This document shows positions 44,980 to 54,269 of a stretch of 54,269 nucleotides of DNA, piece after piece (within the stretch, counting starts at the first letter, position 1; the number at the start of each line of letters is the position of its first letter). The notes under the pieces are model-generated. The model was not told where the DNA came from. It saw nothing but the letters and a program-made list of their open reading frames with translations, and did not search any database. Location of the stretch: the NCBI GenBank assembly GCA_929200255.1, contig CAKMYZ010000020.1:1-54269 (forward strand), written 5' to 3'. Source of the stretch: an uncultured Alphaproteobacteria bacterium. GTDB lineage: Bacteria; Pseudomonadota; Alphaproteobacteria; Rhodobacterales; Rhodobacteraceae. The position numbers were made by a program, and so were the translations under genes.

Positions 44980-47265
44980 TCATGCTGGAATCTTTGCGGC
45001 CCGTGCCTCGGTTGAGGCAGCAGGTAATTGAATAACGGCACAGGCACCGGCGTGGTCCTGCCCCTGAAAAACGTCGGCGTCAGTCAGCGTTAACGTACCG
45101 CCGTGTTCTTCGATGATTTTCTTGACGATTGGCAGGCCAAGCCCTGTGCCCTTGTCGCGGCTGGACACATAGGGCTCAAACAGCCGCGTGCGGTCCTCTG
45201 GCAGACCAATCCCATTGTCGGAAATCTTGACCACCACTTGCCCCGGTTCGCGGATCATCCGCAACTGGATCTCTGGCCGGTAGCCTTCGGCGCCATGTCT
45301 TTCGATGTAAGTCTCTGTCGCCTCACCCGCATTTTTAAGCAGGTTGGTCAGCGCCTGACCAATCATGGTATCGTCCATATCAATCAGCACCGCCTCGTCA
45401 GGGATACTGGCGGCAAAGAACACGCCCGGTTGCCCGGCCATTTGCAGCGACAGTGAATCATGGATCAACTGCGTCAGATCGTTCAGCGCCAATTCAGGTT
45501 CCGGCATTCGGGCAAACTTCGAAAACTCATCAACAATGCGTCGTAAATCATTGGTTTGCCTGACAATCACGTCTGTCATTTGTTCCAGTTTGTCGGCATC
45601 CATGCCAACCTGGCTATGGAATTTGCGCTTGATCCGCTCGGCGGACAATTGAATGGGGGTCAGCGGGTTCTTGATCTCATGCGCGATACGGCGCGCCACG
45701 TCACCCCATGCGGCCATACGCTGCGCACTGACAAGATCAGTCACGTCATCAAAGGCAACAACGTAACCTTCAAGCGTGCCATCATCATTGCGCCGCTGCG
45801 ACATACGCACCAAAAGGCTTTCTTGCTGGCCTTTACGCACCAGATTGATCTGATCCTGAACGCTTTCCTTGTCTGTGCCGCGCACCCGGTCGAAAAGATC
45901 GGAAAACTCTGGCACGGCCACCGAAAGCGCCACGGTCTCAGACCTGTCAGAGACCGACAACAGACGTTGCGCGGAGGGGTTCACAAATGTCACGCGCCCA
46001 CGTGGGTCCAGGCCAACAACGCCCGATGTGACCGAACTCAGCACGGAATCAAACAAGCGCCTGCGCCGTTCGGTCGCGTGGTTGGTTTCCAGCAGTTCAT
46101 CGCGCTGAAACTTCAACCGACTGGTCATTTGGTTAAAGTAATGGCCAAGCTGTGAAATCTCGTCTTCGCCATCATCTTCGATCACGCGCACATCAAGATC
46201 GCCCGAACCCACCCGCTGTGATGCGGACACCAGACGGCCCACAGGCCGCGACAGCCGTTCGGCAAACCACAACCCCCCCCAAATCGCACCAAGGATAAGA
46301 ACCATGGCAAAACCCAGATAAAGCAGGCCAAATTGGAACAAAAGTTGACCCCGCTCAGTGGCCAGTTCTTCGTATTGCTCCACCGTTTCGGTGGTGTCAT
46401 CGAGCAAGGACAAGACCGTGCCATCCACAGCACGGGTCACATAAAGATAACGGTCACGAAAGGCGTTGAGCGGGATGAGTGCGCGGAACTCATTATTCTG
46501 CAAATCCTCAATGATCGCCAACCCGCTGTTCTCGGCCAATAGAAAATCGGTGGGGCCTGGGCGCTCATAGCCAAACTCATATGATCGCGCGCCACGCGCT
46601 GTGATATTGCCCAGCCCGTCGATCACAAAAGCCTCTGTCAGGCCTCTTTCGATCTGCGCCTGCACATCGCCCAGGGCACGGCGCACCTCGCCGTCATCCA
46701 TAAACAGATTGCCCTGCCGCTCGCGATTCAGATAGGCCGCTAACCCCTGCCCGTCGCGGGTCAACTCACTGCGGTGTTCTTCCTCATAGGCTTGTGCTGT
46801 GGTCAAGGACGTGCGCAGCACGTTGCCCACGGGCTCTGAAAACAGCCCCTCCAGCGCGATGGAAATCAGAACAACCGAGAACACAGCCACAAGGACGATC
46901 GGCACCAATGCGGTGATCGCAAAAACCCCGGTCAGGCGCACAGCCAGTTGCGACCCGGCTGAACGCGCACGCCGGGCGGCAATCATCCGTGCGACCTGAC
47001 GCAACACCAGCGCCGCCACAACCAGCACATAGATCAGGTCAAGCAACAGCACCAAACGTAACGTGTTCGACGATGCGCCTTGATCAAAGGGGCCGACGAC
47101 AAAGTAGGTCAGCGCCGCCAGAATCGGCGCTGCAATCACAAGCCCCGTTGTGAGCGCGCTTTGAACCTGCCGCTGATAGAACCACCGGTTCAGGCGCGAA
47201 AAGTTCAGTCCTGGAAGGGTTCGCTGCACGTGCAGAGCCCAATATTGTGGTGAGGTCGCCCTCAC
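44980..47265 (-). CDS. ntrY: Nitrogen sensor kinase NtrY
   Basis: A 761-residue membrane histidine kinase. Three to four N-terminal helices (about 40-60, 72-92, 110-140) are followed by a periplasmic region, a further helix near residue 310, HAMP (RLSRPVGRLVSASQRVGSGDLDV), PAS (GVVGLDPRGRVTFVNPSAQRLL), H-box [20 protein letters not shown] and the ATPase motifs NLLKNAGEA and DNGIGLPED. It phosphorylates NtrX. Translation appears to begin at GTG (47265); a shorter alternative GTG lies about 12 codons downstream. A 67-base gap separates it from ntrC. Confidence 0.93.
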   Translation of the reverse strand: MRATSPQYWALHVQRTLPGLNFSRLNRWFYQRQVQSALTTGLVIAAPILAALTYFVVGPFDQGASSNTLRLVLLLDLIYVLVVAALVLRQVARMIAARRARSAGSQLAVRLTGVFAITALVPIVLVAVFSVVLISIALEGLFSEPVGNVLRTSLTTAQAYEEEHRSELTRDGQGLAAYLNRERQGNLFMDDGEVRRALGDVQAQIERGLTEAFVIDGLGNITARGARSYEFGYERPGPTDFLLAENSGLAIIEDLQNNEFRALIPLNAFRDRYLYVTRAVDGTVLSLLDDTTETVEQYEELATERGQLLFQFGLLYLGFAMVLILGAIWGGLWFAERLSRPVGRLVSASQRVGSGDLDVRVIEDDGEDEISQLGHYFNQMTSRLKFQRDELLETNHATERRRRLFDSVLSSVTSGVVGLDPRGRVTFVNPSAQRLLSVSDRSETVALSVAVPEFSDLFDRVRGTDKESVQDQINLVRKGQQESLLVRMSQRRNDDGTLEGYVVAFDDVTDLVSAQRMAAWGDVARRIAHEIKNPLTPIQLSAERIKRKFHSQVGMDADKLEQMTDVIVRQTNDLRRIVDEFSKFARMPEPELALNDLTQLIHDSLSLQMAGQPGVFFAASIPDEAVLIDMDDTMIGQALTNLLKNAGEATETYIERHGAEGYRPEIQLRMIREPGQVVVKISDNGIGLPEDRTRLFEPYVSSRDKGTGLGLPIVKKIIEEHGGTLTLTDADVFQGQDHAGACAVIQLPAASTEARAAKIPA

Positions 47266-47332
47266 GGTTCCGCTGTTGACATGTGGCCTTTGCGCGACGC
47301 TGACGCGTCAAGGTCACGGTTATGTTGCGGTT

Positions 47333-48706
47333 TTACATCAACTTGCGGCGGCGAGTCACGCGGATATCGAGATCGGTAATTTTCTTACGCAATGTATTGC
47401 GGTTTATCCCAAGTAAATCAGCACATTTCGCCTGATTTCCCCCGGTTGAATCAAGCGCGATTTCGATCAGCGGTCCTTCAACTTCCTTTAGGATTCGGTT
47501 GTATAGGCCCGGCGGCGGCAACACCCCACCATGCAGATCAAAGTAGCGACGCAAGTGTTTTGCCACGCTGGCGCTGAGCTTGTCCCCCTCCCCACTAGAC
47601 CGCAGCGGTTCAATCGCGGGCTGATTGCCCAGGACCATCTCGACCTCAACACGGGCGATCTCTTCTTCGGCGGCAGTAAAGACCAACCGTCGCACAGCAT
47701 TTTCCAACTGCCGTACATTGCCGGGCCAGCTGTAGGCGCGCACCAGATCAATCGCGGTGTCACCAAAGCGCCGGGCTGGTGCGCCGTCGCGTTCTGCACG
47801 CGCTAAAAAATGTTCGGCCAGCAGCGGGATATCATCGACCCGCTCGCGCAAGGGCGGCACGGCAACCGTCACACCACCCAGCCTGTAAAAAAGGTCTTCG
47901 CGGAAATCGCCCTCTTCCATACGCACCATCAGGTCAGATTGCGATGTCGCCATGATGCGCGGCGCGTTGTCACCCAGACTGTCCAGCATCCGCACAATGC
48001 GGGCCTGCGCCGGGGCTGACAGGTCGCTGATCTCGTCAAACAGCATCGATCCCCCCTTGGCCCGGCTGAGGACCGTCGAAGGCCCATCCATCCCTTCCAG
48101 GTCAGAGGCAGAGACGACCACAAAAGGCAGGCTGCGCCGGTCCGAAAAATCATGTACCACACGCGCAATCAGGGATTTTCCAGCCCCACTTTCACCAGTA
48201 ATGAGCACCGGCAGCTGCGTGTTCATGACACGCGCCACAAGCCGGTAAAGCTCTTGCATCACCGCTGTGCGCCCAACAAGGGGCAGATCGCCGCCCTGTT
48301 CTGTTGATGCGATGTCGGGGCGACGGGCTGCCGGCGCGCGACGCGTAACCGCTAACGCACGAGCGGCGCGTTTCATCAGGTCAGGAAGATCAAAGGGTTT
48401 GGGCAGATAATCATAGGCGTCCGCTTCTGTCGCCTGAATGGCCGTCATGATCGTGTTCTGGGCCGAAATGACGATCACAGGCATTCCCGGGCGGGCATCC
48501 GCGATTTTGGGTAGTTGGTCCAACCCGTTGCCGTCAGGCATGACCACATCGGAAATCACCAAATCCCCTTTACCTTCGTCCACCCAACGCATCAGCGTCA
48601 CCAGCGACGCCGTGGCATGCACTTTGCAACCCGCCCGGGTCAGCGCCTGCGTCAGCACCGTGCGGATCGTGCGGTCGTCATCGGCAACAAGGACAGTCCC
48701 ATCCAT
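47333..48706 (-). CDS. ntrC: Nitrogen regulator NtrC, no GAFTGA loop
   Basis: A 457-residue regulator paired with NtrB. The receiver has Asp53 ([11 protein letters not shown]); the ATPase domain has Walker A GESGAGKS and Walker B MLFDEISD. The usual loop is missing ([20 protein letters not shown]), as in Rhodobacter capsulatus NtrC, which works with sigma-70 RNA polymerase instead of sigma-54. The Fis-type DNA-binding end reads [19 protein letters not shown]. The start shares one base with the ntrB stop (TAATG). Confidence 0.95.
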   Translation of the reverse strand: MDGTVLVADDDRTIRTVLTQALTRAGCKVHATASLVTLMRWVDEGKGDLVISDVVMPDGNGLDQLPKIADARPGMPVIVISAQNTIMTAIQATEADAYDYLPKPFDLPDLMKRAARALAVTRRAPAARRPDIASTEQGGDLPLVGRTAVMQELYRLVARVMNTQLPVLITGESGAGKSLIARVVHDFSDRRSLPFVVVSASDLEGMDGPSTVLSRAKGGSMLFDEISDLSAPAQARIVRMLDSLGDNAPRIMATSQSDLMVRMEEGDFREDLFYRLGGVTVAVPPLRERVDDIPLLAEHFLARAERDGAPARRFGDTAIDLVRAYSWPGNVRQLENAVRRLVFTAAEEEIARVEVEMVLGNQPAIEPLRSSGEGDKLSASVAKHLRRYFDLHGGVLPPPGLYNRILKEVEGPLIEIALDSTGGNQAKCADLLGINRNTLRKKITDLDIRVTRRRKLM

Positions 48707-49782
48707 TACGTTTCTCCTAATGCGTTGTCATTGGGCGCGATCGGCAACGAGACGCGGAAGGCCGTGCGGCCCGGCACGCTTTCCACTGAAATCCACCCCC
48801 CTGCATCACCGACCAGTTTGGACACCAGGGCCAGCCCCAAACCGGTGCCGTTTTCGCGCCCCGACACGAAGGGTTCGAAAATATCATCGGCAATCTCGCT
48901 TGGCAGGCCCGGTCCATCGTCGATAATTTCCACTTGCAGCGGCAAGCGCGCCTGGGTGCCATCTGACCGGCGCACACGCAGCGATGTGTCATAGAAGGTA
49001 CGCAGGCGCAGTGTACCCACTTCTTTGCAAGCCTCTGAAGCGTTTTTAAGAAGGTTCAGAAACACCTGCAAAAGCTGATCGGCGTCCGCCATGGTCTGCG
49101 GCAGCGAGGGGTCGTAATCTTCCACAAAAATCATATGCGCGCCAAAGCCCACGGCAGCCGATTGCCGCGCACGGTCTAGCACATCGTGGATGTTCACTGG
49201 TTTCAACGCGGGCGGGCGCAGGTTGCCGAACTGTTCGACCTGCTCAAGCAGTTTCACGATGCGGCGGCTTTCGCCAACGATCAGATCGGTCATTTCCTGA
49301 TCCTCCGGAGCCAGTCCCATGGACAGCAGTTGCGCCGCACCCGTGATACCTGCCAGTGGGTTTTTGATCTCATGGGCCAGCATTTCTGCCATCCCGATAG
49401 CAGATTTTGCGGCTTTCCCTGTCGAGTGGTTCTGATTAATCCGGCTGGCAATTTCACGCGGGCTGATCATGACAATCATGGTATCATCAGTGCCTTGCAA
49501 CGGTGCAAACTGGATATTGCACAGCATTGGGGCACGTTCACCGCTGCCCACATCTACATCATTCACAAAAAGCGACGTGCTGTTTTGGCGCGCCCGCTGA
49601 AACGGCCCTTCCAACGGTGCATCAATCATCACCTTTTCCCATAGGCGCTGCCCTTCCAGCGCACGCGCGGACATGTTCAGGAAGGTCTCTGCGGCAGGGT
49701 TGCTCATCGTAATGACATCCTGCCCGTCCAGCATCAGCGACGGCACCGGCAAAGAGGTCCAGAGGCTTGCCCCAAGGATCAT
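48706..49782 (-). CDS. ntrB: Nitrogen sensor kinase NtrB
   Basis: A 358-residue soluble histidine kinase/phosphatase. A PAS domain opens it ([26 protein letters not shown]), followed by H-box [21 protein letters not shown]-box NLLKNASEA and glycine boxes DDGPGLPSE and [12 protein letters not shown] protein controls it in related bacteria. It overlaps dusB by ATGA and ntrC by one base. Confidence 0.95.
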   Translation of the reverse strand: MILGASLWTSLPVPSLMLDGQDVITMSNPAAETFLNMSARALEGQRLWEKVMIDAPLEGPFQRARQNSTSLFVNDVDVGSGERAPMLCNIQFAPLQGTDDTMIVMISPREIASRINQNHSTGKAAKSAIGMAEMLAHEIKNPLAGITGAAQLLSMGLAPEDQEMTDLIVGESRRIVKLLEQVEQFGNLRPPALKPVNIHDVLDRARQSAAVGFGAHMIFVEDYDPSLPQTMADADQLLQVFLNLLKNASEACKEVGTLRLRTFYDTSLRVRRSDGTQARLPLQVEIIDDGPGLPSEIADDIFEPFVSGRENGTGLGLALVSKLVGDAGGWISVESVPGRTAFRVSLPIAPNDNALGET

Positions 49783-50780
49783 GCCGCCACCTGCAAGACC
49801 ATCGCATCAGGCAAATCGCGCAGCACCTGCGCGGGGTCGACATGGGTCAGGATCGCCTTGCGCAACCCCGGCTCTGTGCGGGCATCATCCATGTACCAGC
49901 CCAGATGCTTGCGGGCGACCTTGCGCCCCATCTCGACCCCGTAGAATGACAGCATAGCCTCGTAATGGGTGCAGATCATGTCGGTGAGGGCGGCACCTTG
50001 CGGGATGTTTGGCGCGGGCATAGCATACAGTTCGGACGCGACCCCTGCCAGCAGCCACGGTCGCCCCTGCGCGCCACGCCCGATCATAACACCATCGGCG
50101 CCAGATTGGCGCAGGGCCGCCCGCGCTGTGTCAGCGCCGACGATGTCACCATTTGCGATGACTGGTATCGAAACGGCATCTTTGATCTGACGGATTGCGC
50201 CCCAATCAGCCGCCCCCTTGTAGAATTGACAGCGGGTGCGACCGTGGATCGTGACCAGCTTGATACCCGCACCCTCCGCACGCCGCGCCACGACAGCGGC
50301 ATTAAGGCTGTCATCGTCCCAGCCCAGCCGAGTTTTCAGCGTCACAGGCACATCGACCGCATTCACCACAGCCTCGATCAGGCGAAGCGCATGATCGGGC
50401 GTGCGCAGCAGGGCGGAACCAGAATAGCCATTTGTGACCTTCTTGGCGGGGCACCCCATGTTGATATCAATGAGGGCGGCACCATTGCCTGCGACCATCT
50501 TTGCGGCCTCGGCCATCCAATAGGCGTCGCGTCCGGCAATCTGTACCGCTGTGCCCGCCTGATCATAGCCAAGCTCGGCCCGTTCGCGCACGCCCGGCTT
50601 GGCCTGCACCATTTCCTGACTGGCGACCATCTCGCTCACCACCCAACCGGCCCCGAAAGAAGCCACCAACTGGCGAAACGGCAAATCGGTGATACCCGCC
50701 AGAGGCGCGAGCGCGACCGGTGGCGCAAGCGCCACGTCATTCAAACACAGGGATTCGTTGCTTGCCAAAGGAACAGTCAT
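49779..50780 (-). CDS. dusB: tRNA-dihydrouridine synthase DusB (NifR3)
   Basis: A 333-residue FMN enzyme that reduces specific uridines in tRNA. Family features are the FMN site [16 protein letters not shown], the active-site Cys in [21 protein letters not shown], the segment [18 protein letters not shown] and the FMN phosphate site [12 protein letters not shown]. In Rhodobacterales this gene is nifR3, first in the operon with ntrBC. It diverges from ispDF; the 185-base gap should contain both promoters. Confidence 0.95.
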   Translation of the reverse strand: MTVPLASNESLCLNDVALAPPVALAPLAGITDLPFRQLVASFGAGWVVSEMVASQEMVQAKPGVRERAELGYDQAGTAVQIAGRDAYWMAEAAKMVAGNGAALIDINMGCPAKKVTNGYSGSALLRTPDHALRLIEAVVNAVDVPVTLKTRLGWDDDSLNAAVVARRAEGAGIKLVTIHGRTRCQFYKGAADWGAIRQIKDAVSIPVIANGDIVGADTARAALRQSGADGVMIGRGAQGRPWLLAGVASELYAMPAPNIPQGAALTDMICTHYEAMLSFYGVEMGRKVARKHLGWYMDDARTEPGLRKAILTHVDPAQVLRDLPDAMVLQVAA

Positions 50781-50965
50781 TCGCTCGATGATTACGCGTC
50801 AAAGTCGGAATATGGCGATTTGCACCCTCACACAACGAAACCCGGCCAAGTTTGTCCTGTTTTATTGGCATGTGCCAATTTTTTGTGCACCCATCGCGGA
50901 AACTTGTCGAATTGCATCGGCATCCCCTGCAGCCTAAACCTGTCGGGCAGAGCAGTGGAGCCCTC

Positions 50966-52099
50966 ATGACAACAGCCGCCATCATCGTCGCCGCAGGGCG
51001 CGGCACCCGGGCCGGGGGCGATCTTCCAAAACAGTGGCAGATGTTGCGCGGGCAATCCGTGGCCGCCCATGCAATGGCCTGTTTTGCGGCCCATCCAGGC
51101 ATCAGTCAGCTGGTGCTGGTGCTGCATCCCGACGACGTTGACAGCACCCTTTGGCCGCGTGAACCGGAGACCACCGTTGTCACCGGGGGTGCAACCCGCG
51201 CGGCGTCCGTGCAGGCCGGATTGGCGGCTGTTGATCCAGCCACGACCAAAGTCCTGATCCATGACGCCGCCCGGCCGCTGGTGACCACTGAATTGATCGA
51301 CCGGGTTCTTGCGGCGCTGGAGACGCATCAAGGCGCGGCCCCTGCGGTTGCTGTGTCCGATACGCTGTGGCATGGCGCGGATGGTTTGGTCGATGCGGTA
51401 CAGGACCGTGTGGGCCTTTACCGCGCGCAAACCCCGCAGGGGTTTCACCTTGTGCCGCTTCTCGCGGCCCACAGTGCCAGCACGGGGCAGGAAACCGATG
51501 ATGTGGCCGTCGCCCGCGCCGCAGGGCTGGACGTTGCCATCGTCCCGGGCGATGAAGACAACGTCAAAATCACCACACCCGAAGATTTCGACCGGGTGGA
51601 AAAACGGATGAGGGCCGCGATGGATATGCGCGTTGGCAATGGCTATGACGTACACCGTTTTGGGCCGGGCGATCATGTCTGGCTTTGCGGTGTCCAGATC
51701 CCCCATGCGCGCAGCCTGCAGGGGCATTCTGACGCGGATGTGGGAATGCATGCCGTGACCGACGCGATTTATGGTGCGCTGGGCAAGGGCGATATCGGCC
51801 AGCATTTCCCCCCATCCGATCCACAGTGGAAAGGCGCGGCAAGCCATATTTTTCTGGAGCATGCGGTCGCATTGGCAAAGTCGGAAGGGTTCAGCGTCAA
51901 TAATGTGGATTGCACATTGGTTTGCGAACACCCCAAGATTGGCCCGCATCAAGACGCAATGAAAGCCGTGATGGGCGCCTATATGGGGCTGGAAAGTGAC
52001 AGGATCAGTGTGAAGGCCACCACATCAGAAAAACTGGGCTTTACCGGCCGCGAAGAAGGCATCGCCGCCATTGCCACCGTCATGCTGGTGACGCCATGA
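50966..52099 (+). CDS. ispDF: Bifunctional IspD/IspF isoprenoid enzyme
   Basis: A 377-residue fusion of two non-mevalonate pathway enzymes. Residues 1 to about 218 are the cytidylyltransferase ([21 protein letters not shown], then [10 protein letters not shown]), and residues from about 219 are 2-C-methylerythritol 2,4-cyclodiphosphate synthase ([36 protein letters not shown]). The fusion is usual in alphaproteobacteria. The ATG at 50966 is preceded by GTGGAG and starts directly at the IspD fold; the open frame to 50852 is upstream leader. It overlaps pgpA by ATGA. Confidence 0.96.
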   Translation: MTTAAIIVAAGRGTRAGGDLPKQWQMLRGQSVAAHAMACFAAHPGISQLVLVLHPDDVDSTLWPREPETTVVTGGATRAASVQAGLAAVDPATTKVLIHDAARPLVTTELIDRVLAALETHQGAAPAVAVSDTLWHGADGLVDAVQDRVGLYRAQTPQGFHLVPLLAAHSASTGQETDDVAVARAAGLDVAIVPGDEDNVKITTPEDFDRVEKRMRAAMDMRVGNGYDVHRFGPGDHVWLCGVQIPHARSLQGHSDADVGMHAVTDAIYGALGKGDIGQHFPPSDPQWKGAASHIFLEHAVALAKSEGFSVNNVDCTLVCEHPKIGPHQDAMKAVMGAYMGLESDRISVKATTSEKLGFTGREEGIAAIATVMLVTP

Positions 52100-52584
52100 C
52101 CCATCTGATTGCCACGTTCTTTTATGTCGGCCACATCCGCCCTGCCCCCGGCACCTGGGGATCACTTGCCGCCCTGCCCGCGGCATGGGTGCTTTATGTG
52201 CTGACCGGGCCATGGGGCCTTGTTGCAGGTACACTCCTGTCTTACGCGCTGGGCGTCTGGGCCACCGGGGTCGAGACGAAGGGCAAAGATAACCATGATC
52301 CGTCCGAGATTGTCATTGATGAGGTGTGCGGCCAATGGATCGCACTTCTACCACTCGCCTTTGGGGCCGCGCGGCAGGACGTCAGCATCCTTGCGCTTTG
52401 GCCCGGCTGGATTGGGGCATTTGTGCTGTTCCGGCTGTTCGACATCACCAAATGGGGCCCTGTGGGCTGGGCCGATCGGATGCATGGGCCAACAGGTGTG
52501 ATGCTGGATGACGTGATCGCAGGTATCTTTGCGGCCATCGGCGTCGCAATCCTGGCGGCCCTTTATCACATCGTCTTAATATGA
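52096..52584 (+). CDS. pgpA: Phosphatidylglycerophosphatase A
   Basis: A 162-residue inner-membrane enzyme that dephosphorylates phosphatidylglycerophosphate to phosphatidylglycerol. The conserved motifs are [13 protein letters not shown] near the N-terminus, [21 protein letters not shown] with the acidic catalytic residues, and [17 protein letters not shown]. Four hydrophobic helices are visible. The gene overlaps both neighbours by ATGA. Confidence 0.94.
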   Translation: MTHLIATFFYVGHIRPAPGTWGSLAALPAAWVLYVLTGPWGLVAGTLLSYALGVWATGVETKGKDNHDPSEIVIDEVCGQWIALLPLAFGAARQDVSILALWPGWIGAFVLFRLFDITKWGPVGWADRMHGPTGVMLDDVIAGIFAAIGVAILAALYHIVLI

Positions 52585-53063
52585 GCGCCGAGGCGCTTCT
52601 TGCCTCGGCCAAGGCCAAGGGCGTCATGCTTGCCACCGCCGAAAGCTGCACCGGCGGGATGCTGAGTGCTGCAATCACGGATGTTCCGGGAAGCTCGGCG
52701 ATCTTTGACAGGGCATTTGTCACCTACACCAATGCCGCAAAAATGCAGATGCTGGACGTCGCACAGGCGACCCTGGATGCACATGGCGCGGTCTCCGAAG
52801 AGGTCGCAGCAGAGATGGCAAGTGGCGTGCTACATCACTCAGACGCCGATATTGCGGTATCGGTCACAGGGATCGCCGGACCGGGCGGGTCAGAGCATAA
52901 GCCCGAAGGCCGGGTGTGCTTCGGATTGGCCATCAAGACGGGCGTTACCACCGAAACGGTCGAATTTGGTGCGTTGGGCCGCGACAAGGTACGCGCGGCG
53001 GCACGCGACCACGGCTTGGCGCTCTTCCGCAGGGCGGTGGCGGCAATAACAGGCAATTCCTAG
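52581..53063 (+). CDS. pncC: CinA C-terminal nicotinamide-nucleotide amidase
   Basis: A 160-residue stand-alone CinA C-terminal domain. The family motifs TAESCTGGMLSAAITDVPGSS and SVTGIAGPGGSEHKPEGRVCFGL are intact; the first Ser-Cys region carries the catalytic Ser. It deamidates nicotinamide mononucleotide to nicotinate mononucleotide in pyridine-nucleotide recycling. The full-length CinA N-terminal domain is absent here, which is common. It is coupled to pgpA and converges on the START-domain gene. Confidence 0.92.
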   Translation: MSAEALLASAKAKGVMLATAESCTGGMLSAAITDVPGSSAIFDRAFVTYTNAAKMQMLDVAQATLDAHGAVSEEVAAEMASGVLHHSDADIAVSVTGIAGPGGSEHKPEGRVCFGLAIKTGVTTETVEFGALGRDKVRAAARDHGLALFRRAVAAITGNS

Positions 53064-53070
53064 GAGCAGC

Positions 53071-53520
53071 CTAGCGCGGGCCATATAGCTCTGCCGCGCG
53101 CCGCTCAAACGACCGGACGACGCGCTGCATCGCCTCATTGAAGAACATGCCAGCAGCGCCCTGCAACAGCCGGTTCTTGAATTCAAAGTCGACGGCGAAC
53201 GACACCTCAGACCCGCCTGGGACATCCTTGAACTGCCATTGGCTTTCTAGATGTTTGACCGGGCCGTCGATGTAAGCGGTATCGATCTTCAGCGCTTCAG
53301 GCCACAGCAGCACGCGACTGCCAAATTTTTCACGAAAGACTTTGAAAGAAATGACCAGGTCGGCCAGCATTTCCGCGTGATCCCCCCTGTCGGTGACACT
53401 GCGCACCCTTGCGGCGGCCGTCCACGGCAGAAACTGTGGGTAGTCAGCGACATCTGCCACAAGGTCATACATCTGCCGGGCCGTGTACGGCAGAAATTTT
53501 GTTTCGGAATGACTGGGCAT
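53071..53520 (-). CDS. COQ10/RatA-like START domain protein
   Basis: A 149-residue polyketide-cyclase/START-fold protein. The opening ([22 protein letters not shown]) and the middle ([45 protein letters not shown]) are typical of the COQ10/RatA group. Eukaryotic COQ10 binds ubiquinone, and E. coli RatA was described as a ribosome-association toxin. In alphaproteobacteria the ubiquinone-chaperone role is more likely. It stands between two plus-strand genes, with seven bases to the pncC stop. Confidence 0.9.
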   Translation of the reverse strand: MPSHSETKFLPYTARQMYDLVADVADYPQFLPWTAAARVRSVTDRGDHAEMLADLVISFKVFREKFGSRVLLWPEALKIDTAYIDGPVKHLESQWQFKDVPGGSEVSFAVDFEFKNRLLQGAAGMFFNEAMQRVVRSFERRAAELYGPR

Positions 53521-53604
53521 CTTGGGCTTTCGCGGGTGACTTCACCGCCCCATGTCGTAAACTGCGCCAGAAAAATCAACCCATTCCCCAAGTTTGAGGC
53601 CCAC

Positions 53605-54153
53605 ATGTCGCACCGCCCCTATGTGATTGACGAAATGATCAGCGCCAAGGCGATTGCCGCAAGGATCGAAGACCTCGCCCGTGACATCCGCCAAGACTTT
53701 GCCGACACGGATAAATTGGTCGTGGTTGGCCTGCTGCGTGGATCCTTCGTGTTTATCGCCGATCTGGTGCGTGAACTGGACCTGCCGGTCGAGGTCGATT
53801 TCCTTGAGGCCTCATCTTATGGTGACGGTATGGAAAGCAGTCGCGAGGTGCGCATCCTCAAGGATTTGCGCGGCCAGATCGAAGGGCGCGATGTGCTGGT
53901 GGTCGAGGATATCGTTGATACCGGTCACACGCTGTCACATGTCACGAAATACCTGATGTCGCGCAAACCGGCGCGGATGCGCACGATTGCCCTGCTCGAT
54001 AAACCCGCGCGGCGCGAGGTGGACCTCAAGGCCACATGGACCGGCTTTGAAATCCCCGATGAATTCGTTGTGGGCTATGGCATCGACTTTGCCCAACGCA
54101 ACCGCAACCTGCCGTTTATCGGCAAGGTGCGTTTCCCGGACGACGATGCGTGA
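53605..54153 (+). CDS. hpt: Hypoxanthine phosphoribosyltransferase
   Basis: A 182-residue purine salvage enzyme that converts hypoxanthine (or guanine) and PRPP to IMP (or GMP). The PRPP-binding motif is [14 protein letters not shown]; the loop segment [17 protein letters not shown] and [13 protein letters not shown] are typical. The ATG at 53605 begins the protein at the conserved [12 protein letters not shown]; the open frame to 53251 runs antisense through the START-domain gene. The end GKVRFPDD matches the family. Confidence 0.94.
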   Translation: MSHRPYVIDEMISAKAIAARIEDLARDIRQDFADTDKLVVVGLLRGSFVFIADLVRELDLPVEVDFLEASSYGDGMESSREVRILKDLRGQIEGRDVLVVEDIVDTGHTLSHVTKYLMSRKPARMRTIALLDKPARREVDLKATWTGFEIPDEFVVGYGIDFAQRNRNLPFIGKVRFPDDDA

Positions 54154-54201
54154 TCGCCACTTGCCCTTGCGCCAACCCGCAGGCTTGCCTACTTAGAAGG
54201 T

Positions 54202-54269
54202 GTCCTTCGGGACTATGGACATAAACGCGCTCGTAATAAGCGGATCGGACCCGGGGGCGGTACCCGGCG
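54202..54269 (+). ncRNA. ssrA: Probable ssrA (two-piece tmRNA), 5' part only
   Basis: After hpt the sequence becomes structured: a UUCG-tetraloop hairpin (GTCC-TTCG-GGAC at 54202-54213), a small stem-loop CGCT...AGCG, and a T-arm-like element at 54251-54267 with a 5-bp stem (CCGGG/CCCGG) and a 7-base loop. This resembles, from memory, the acceptor segment of alphaproteobacterial permuted tmRNA, whose next bases would complete the acceptor stem and CCA end. The window stops before that point and before any tag-coding piece, and the exact 5' end is unknown. Confidence 0.45.

Noticed and set aside
49965..50969. 334-residue plus-strand open frame
   Set aside because: It is antisense to dusB, which has clear family motifs; the frame itself shows none.
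50828..51952. 374-residue minus-strand open frame
   Set aside because: It is a shadow of ispDF; its translation has no domain pattern and is rich in Arg, His and Cys.

Overview
The window is GC-rich chromosomal DNA of an alphaproteobacterium, most likely a marine member of the Rhodobacterales (Roseobacter group). The evidence is the nifR3(dusB)-ntrB-ntrC-ntrY-ntrX-trkA-trkH-hfq-hflX gene order, an NtrC without the GAFTGA loop (as in Rhodobacter capsulatus), a fused IspDF, a TAXI-type TRAP transporter and a probable two-piece alphaproteobacterial tmRNA. The genes look like core chromosome. I see no insertion sequence, prophage, CRISPR array, rRNA or ordinary tRNA. All functional calls come from reading motifs and gene order, not from database searches.

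Layout. 1-1700: largely non-coding, with one small basic protein and a hairpin terminator. 1701-8388: a DctB/DctD-type two-component system, a TAXI TRAP receptor and a fused 4TM/12TM TRAP permease. 8511-9479: a sodium/calcium exchanger. 9454-13439 (minus): a tightly overlapping four-gene operon of a FabH-like ketosynthase, an NAD-dependent epimerase/reductase, a metallo-beta-lactamase-fold hydrolase and an F390-synthetase/PaaK-like adenylating enzyme. Its gene set resembles the OleABCD hydrocarbon/beta-lactone pathway with unrelated enzymes in two positions, and it is the best candidate for an undescribed pathway. 13592-14992: 6-phosphogluconate dehydrogenase, followed by three consecutive hairpins with equal 9-bp stems. 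15081-22461 (minus): the phosphate regulon phoR-pstSCAB-phoU-phoB with a three-heptamer PHO box before pstS. 22576-25026: an unknown gene, then yicC-gmk-gamma carbonic anhydrase (minus).

25211-29930: a PAS-like protein, class II DAHP synthase (minus), a GlxA-type regulator and a DUF1963 protein. 30091-35700: a branched-chain amino-acid ABC transporter, livK-livG-(52-residue membrane protein)-livF-livH-livM, followed by a penicillin-acylase-family hydrolase. 38223-39048: a small membrane protein and a mostly empty stretch with a short tandem repeat. 39049-50780 (minus): dusB-ntrBC-ntrYX-trkAH, then hfq-hflX. 50966-53063: ispDF-pgpA-pncC with ATGA overlaps. 53071-53520 (minus): a COQ10/RatA-like START protein. 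53605-54153: hypoxanthine phosphoribosyltransferase. The window ends inside a probable ssrA acceptor segment.

How the genes work together. Three uptake systems (TRAP, Pst, Liv) each have a strong hairpin directly after the binding-protein gene, which would allow more receptor than membrane components to be made. Nutrient sensing dominates: DctBD for the TRAP substrate, PhoRB for phosphate, NtrBC/NtrYX for nitrogen, with Hfq as the RNA chaperone nearby.
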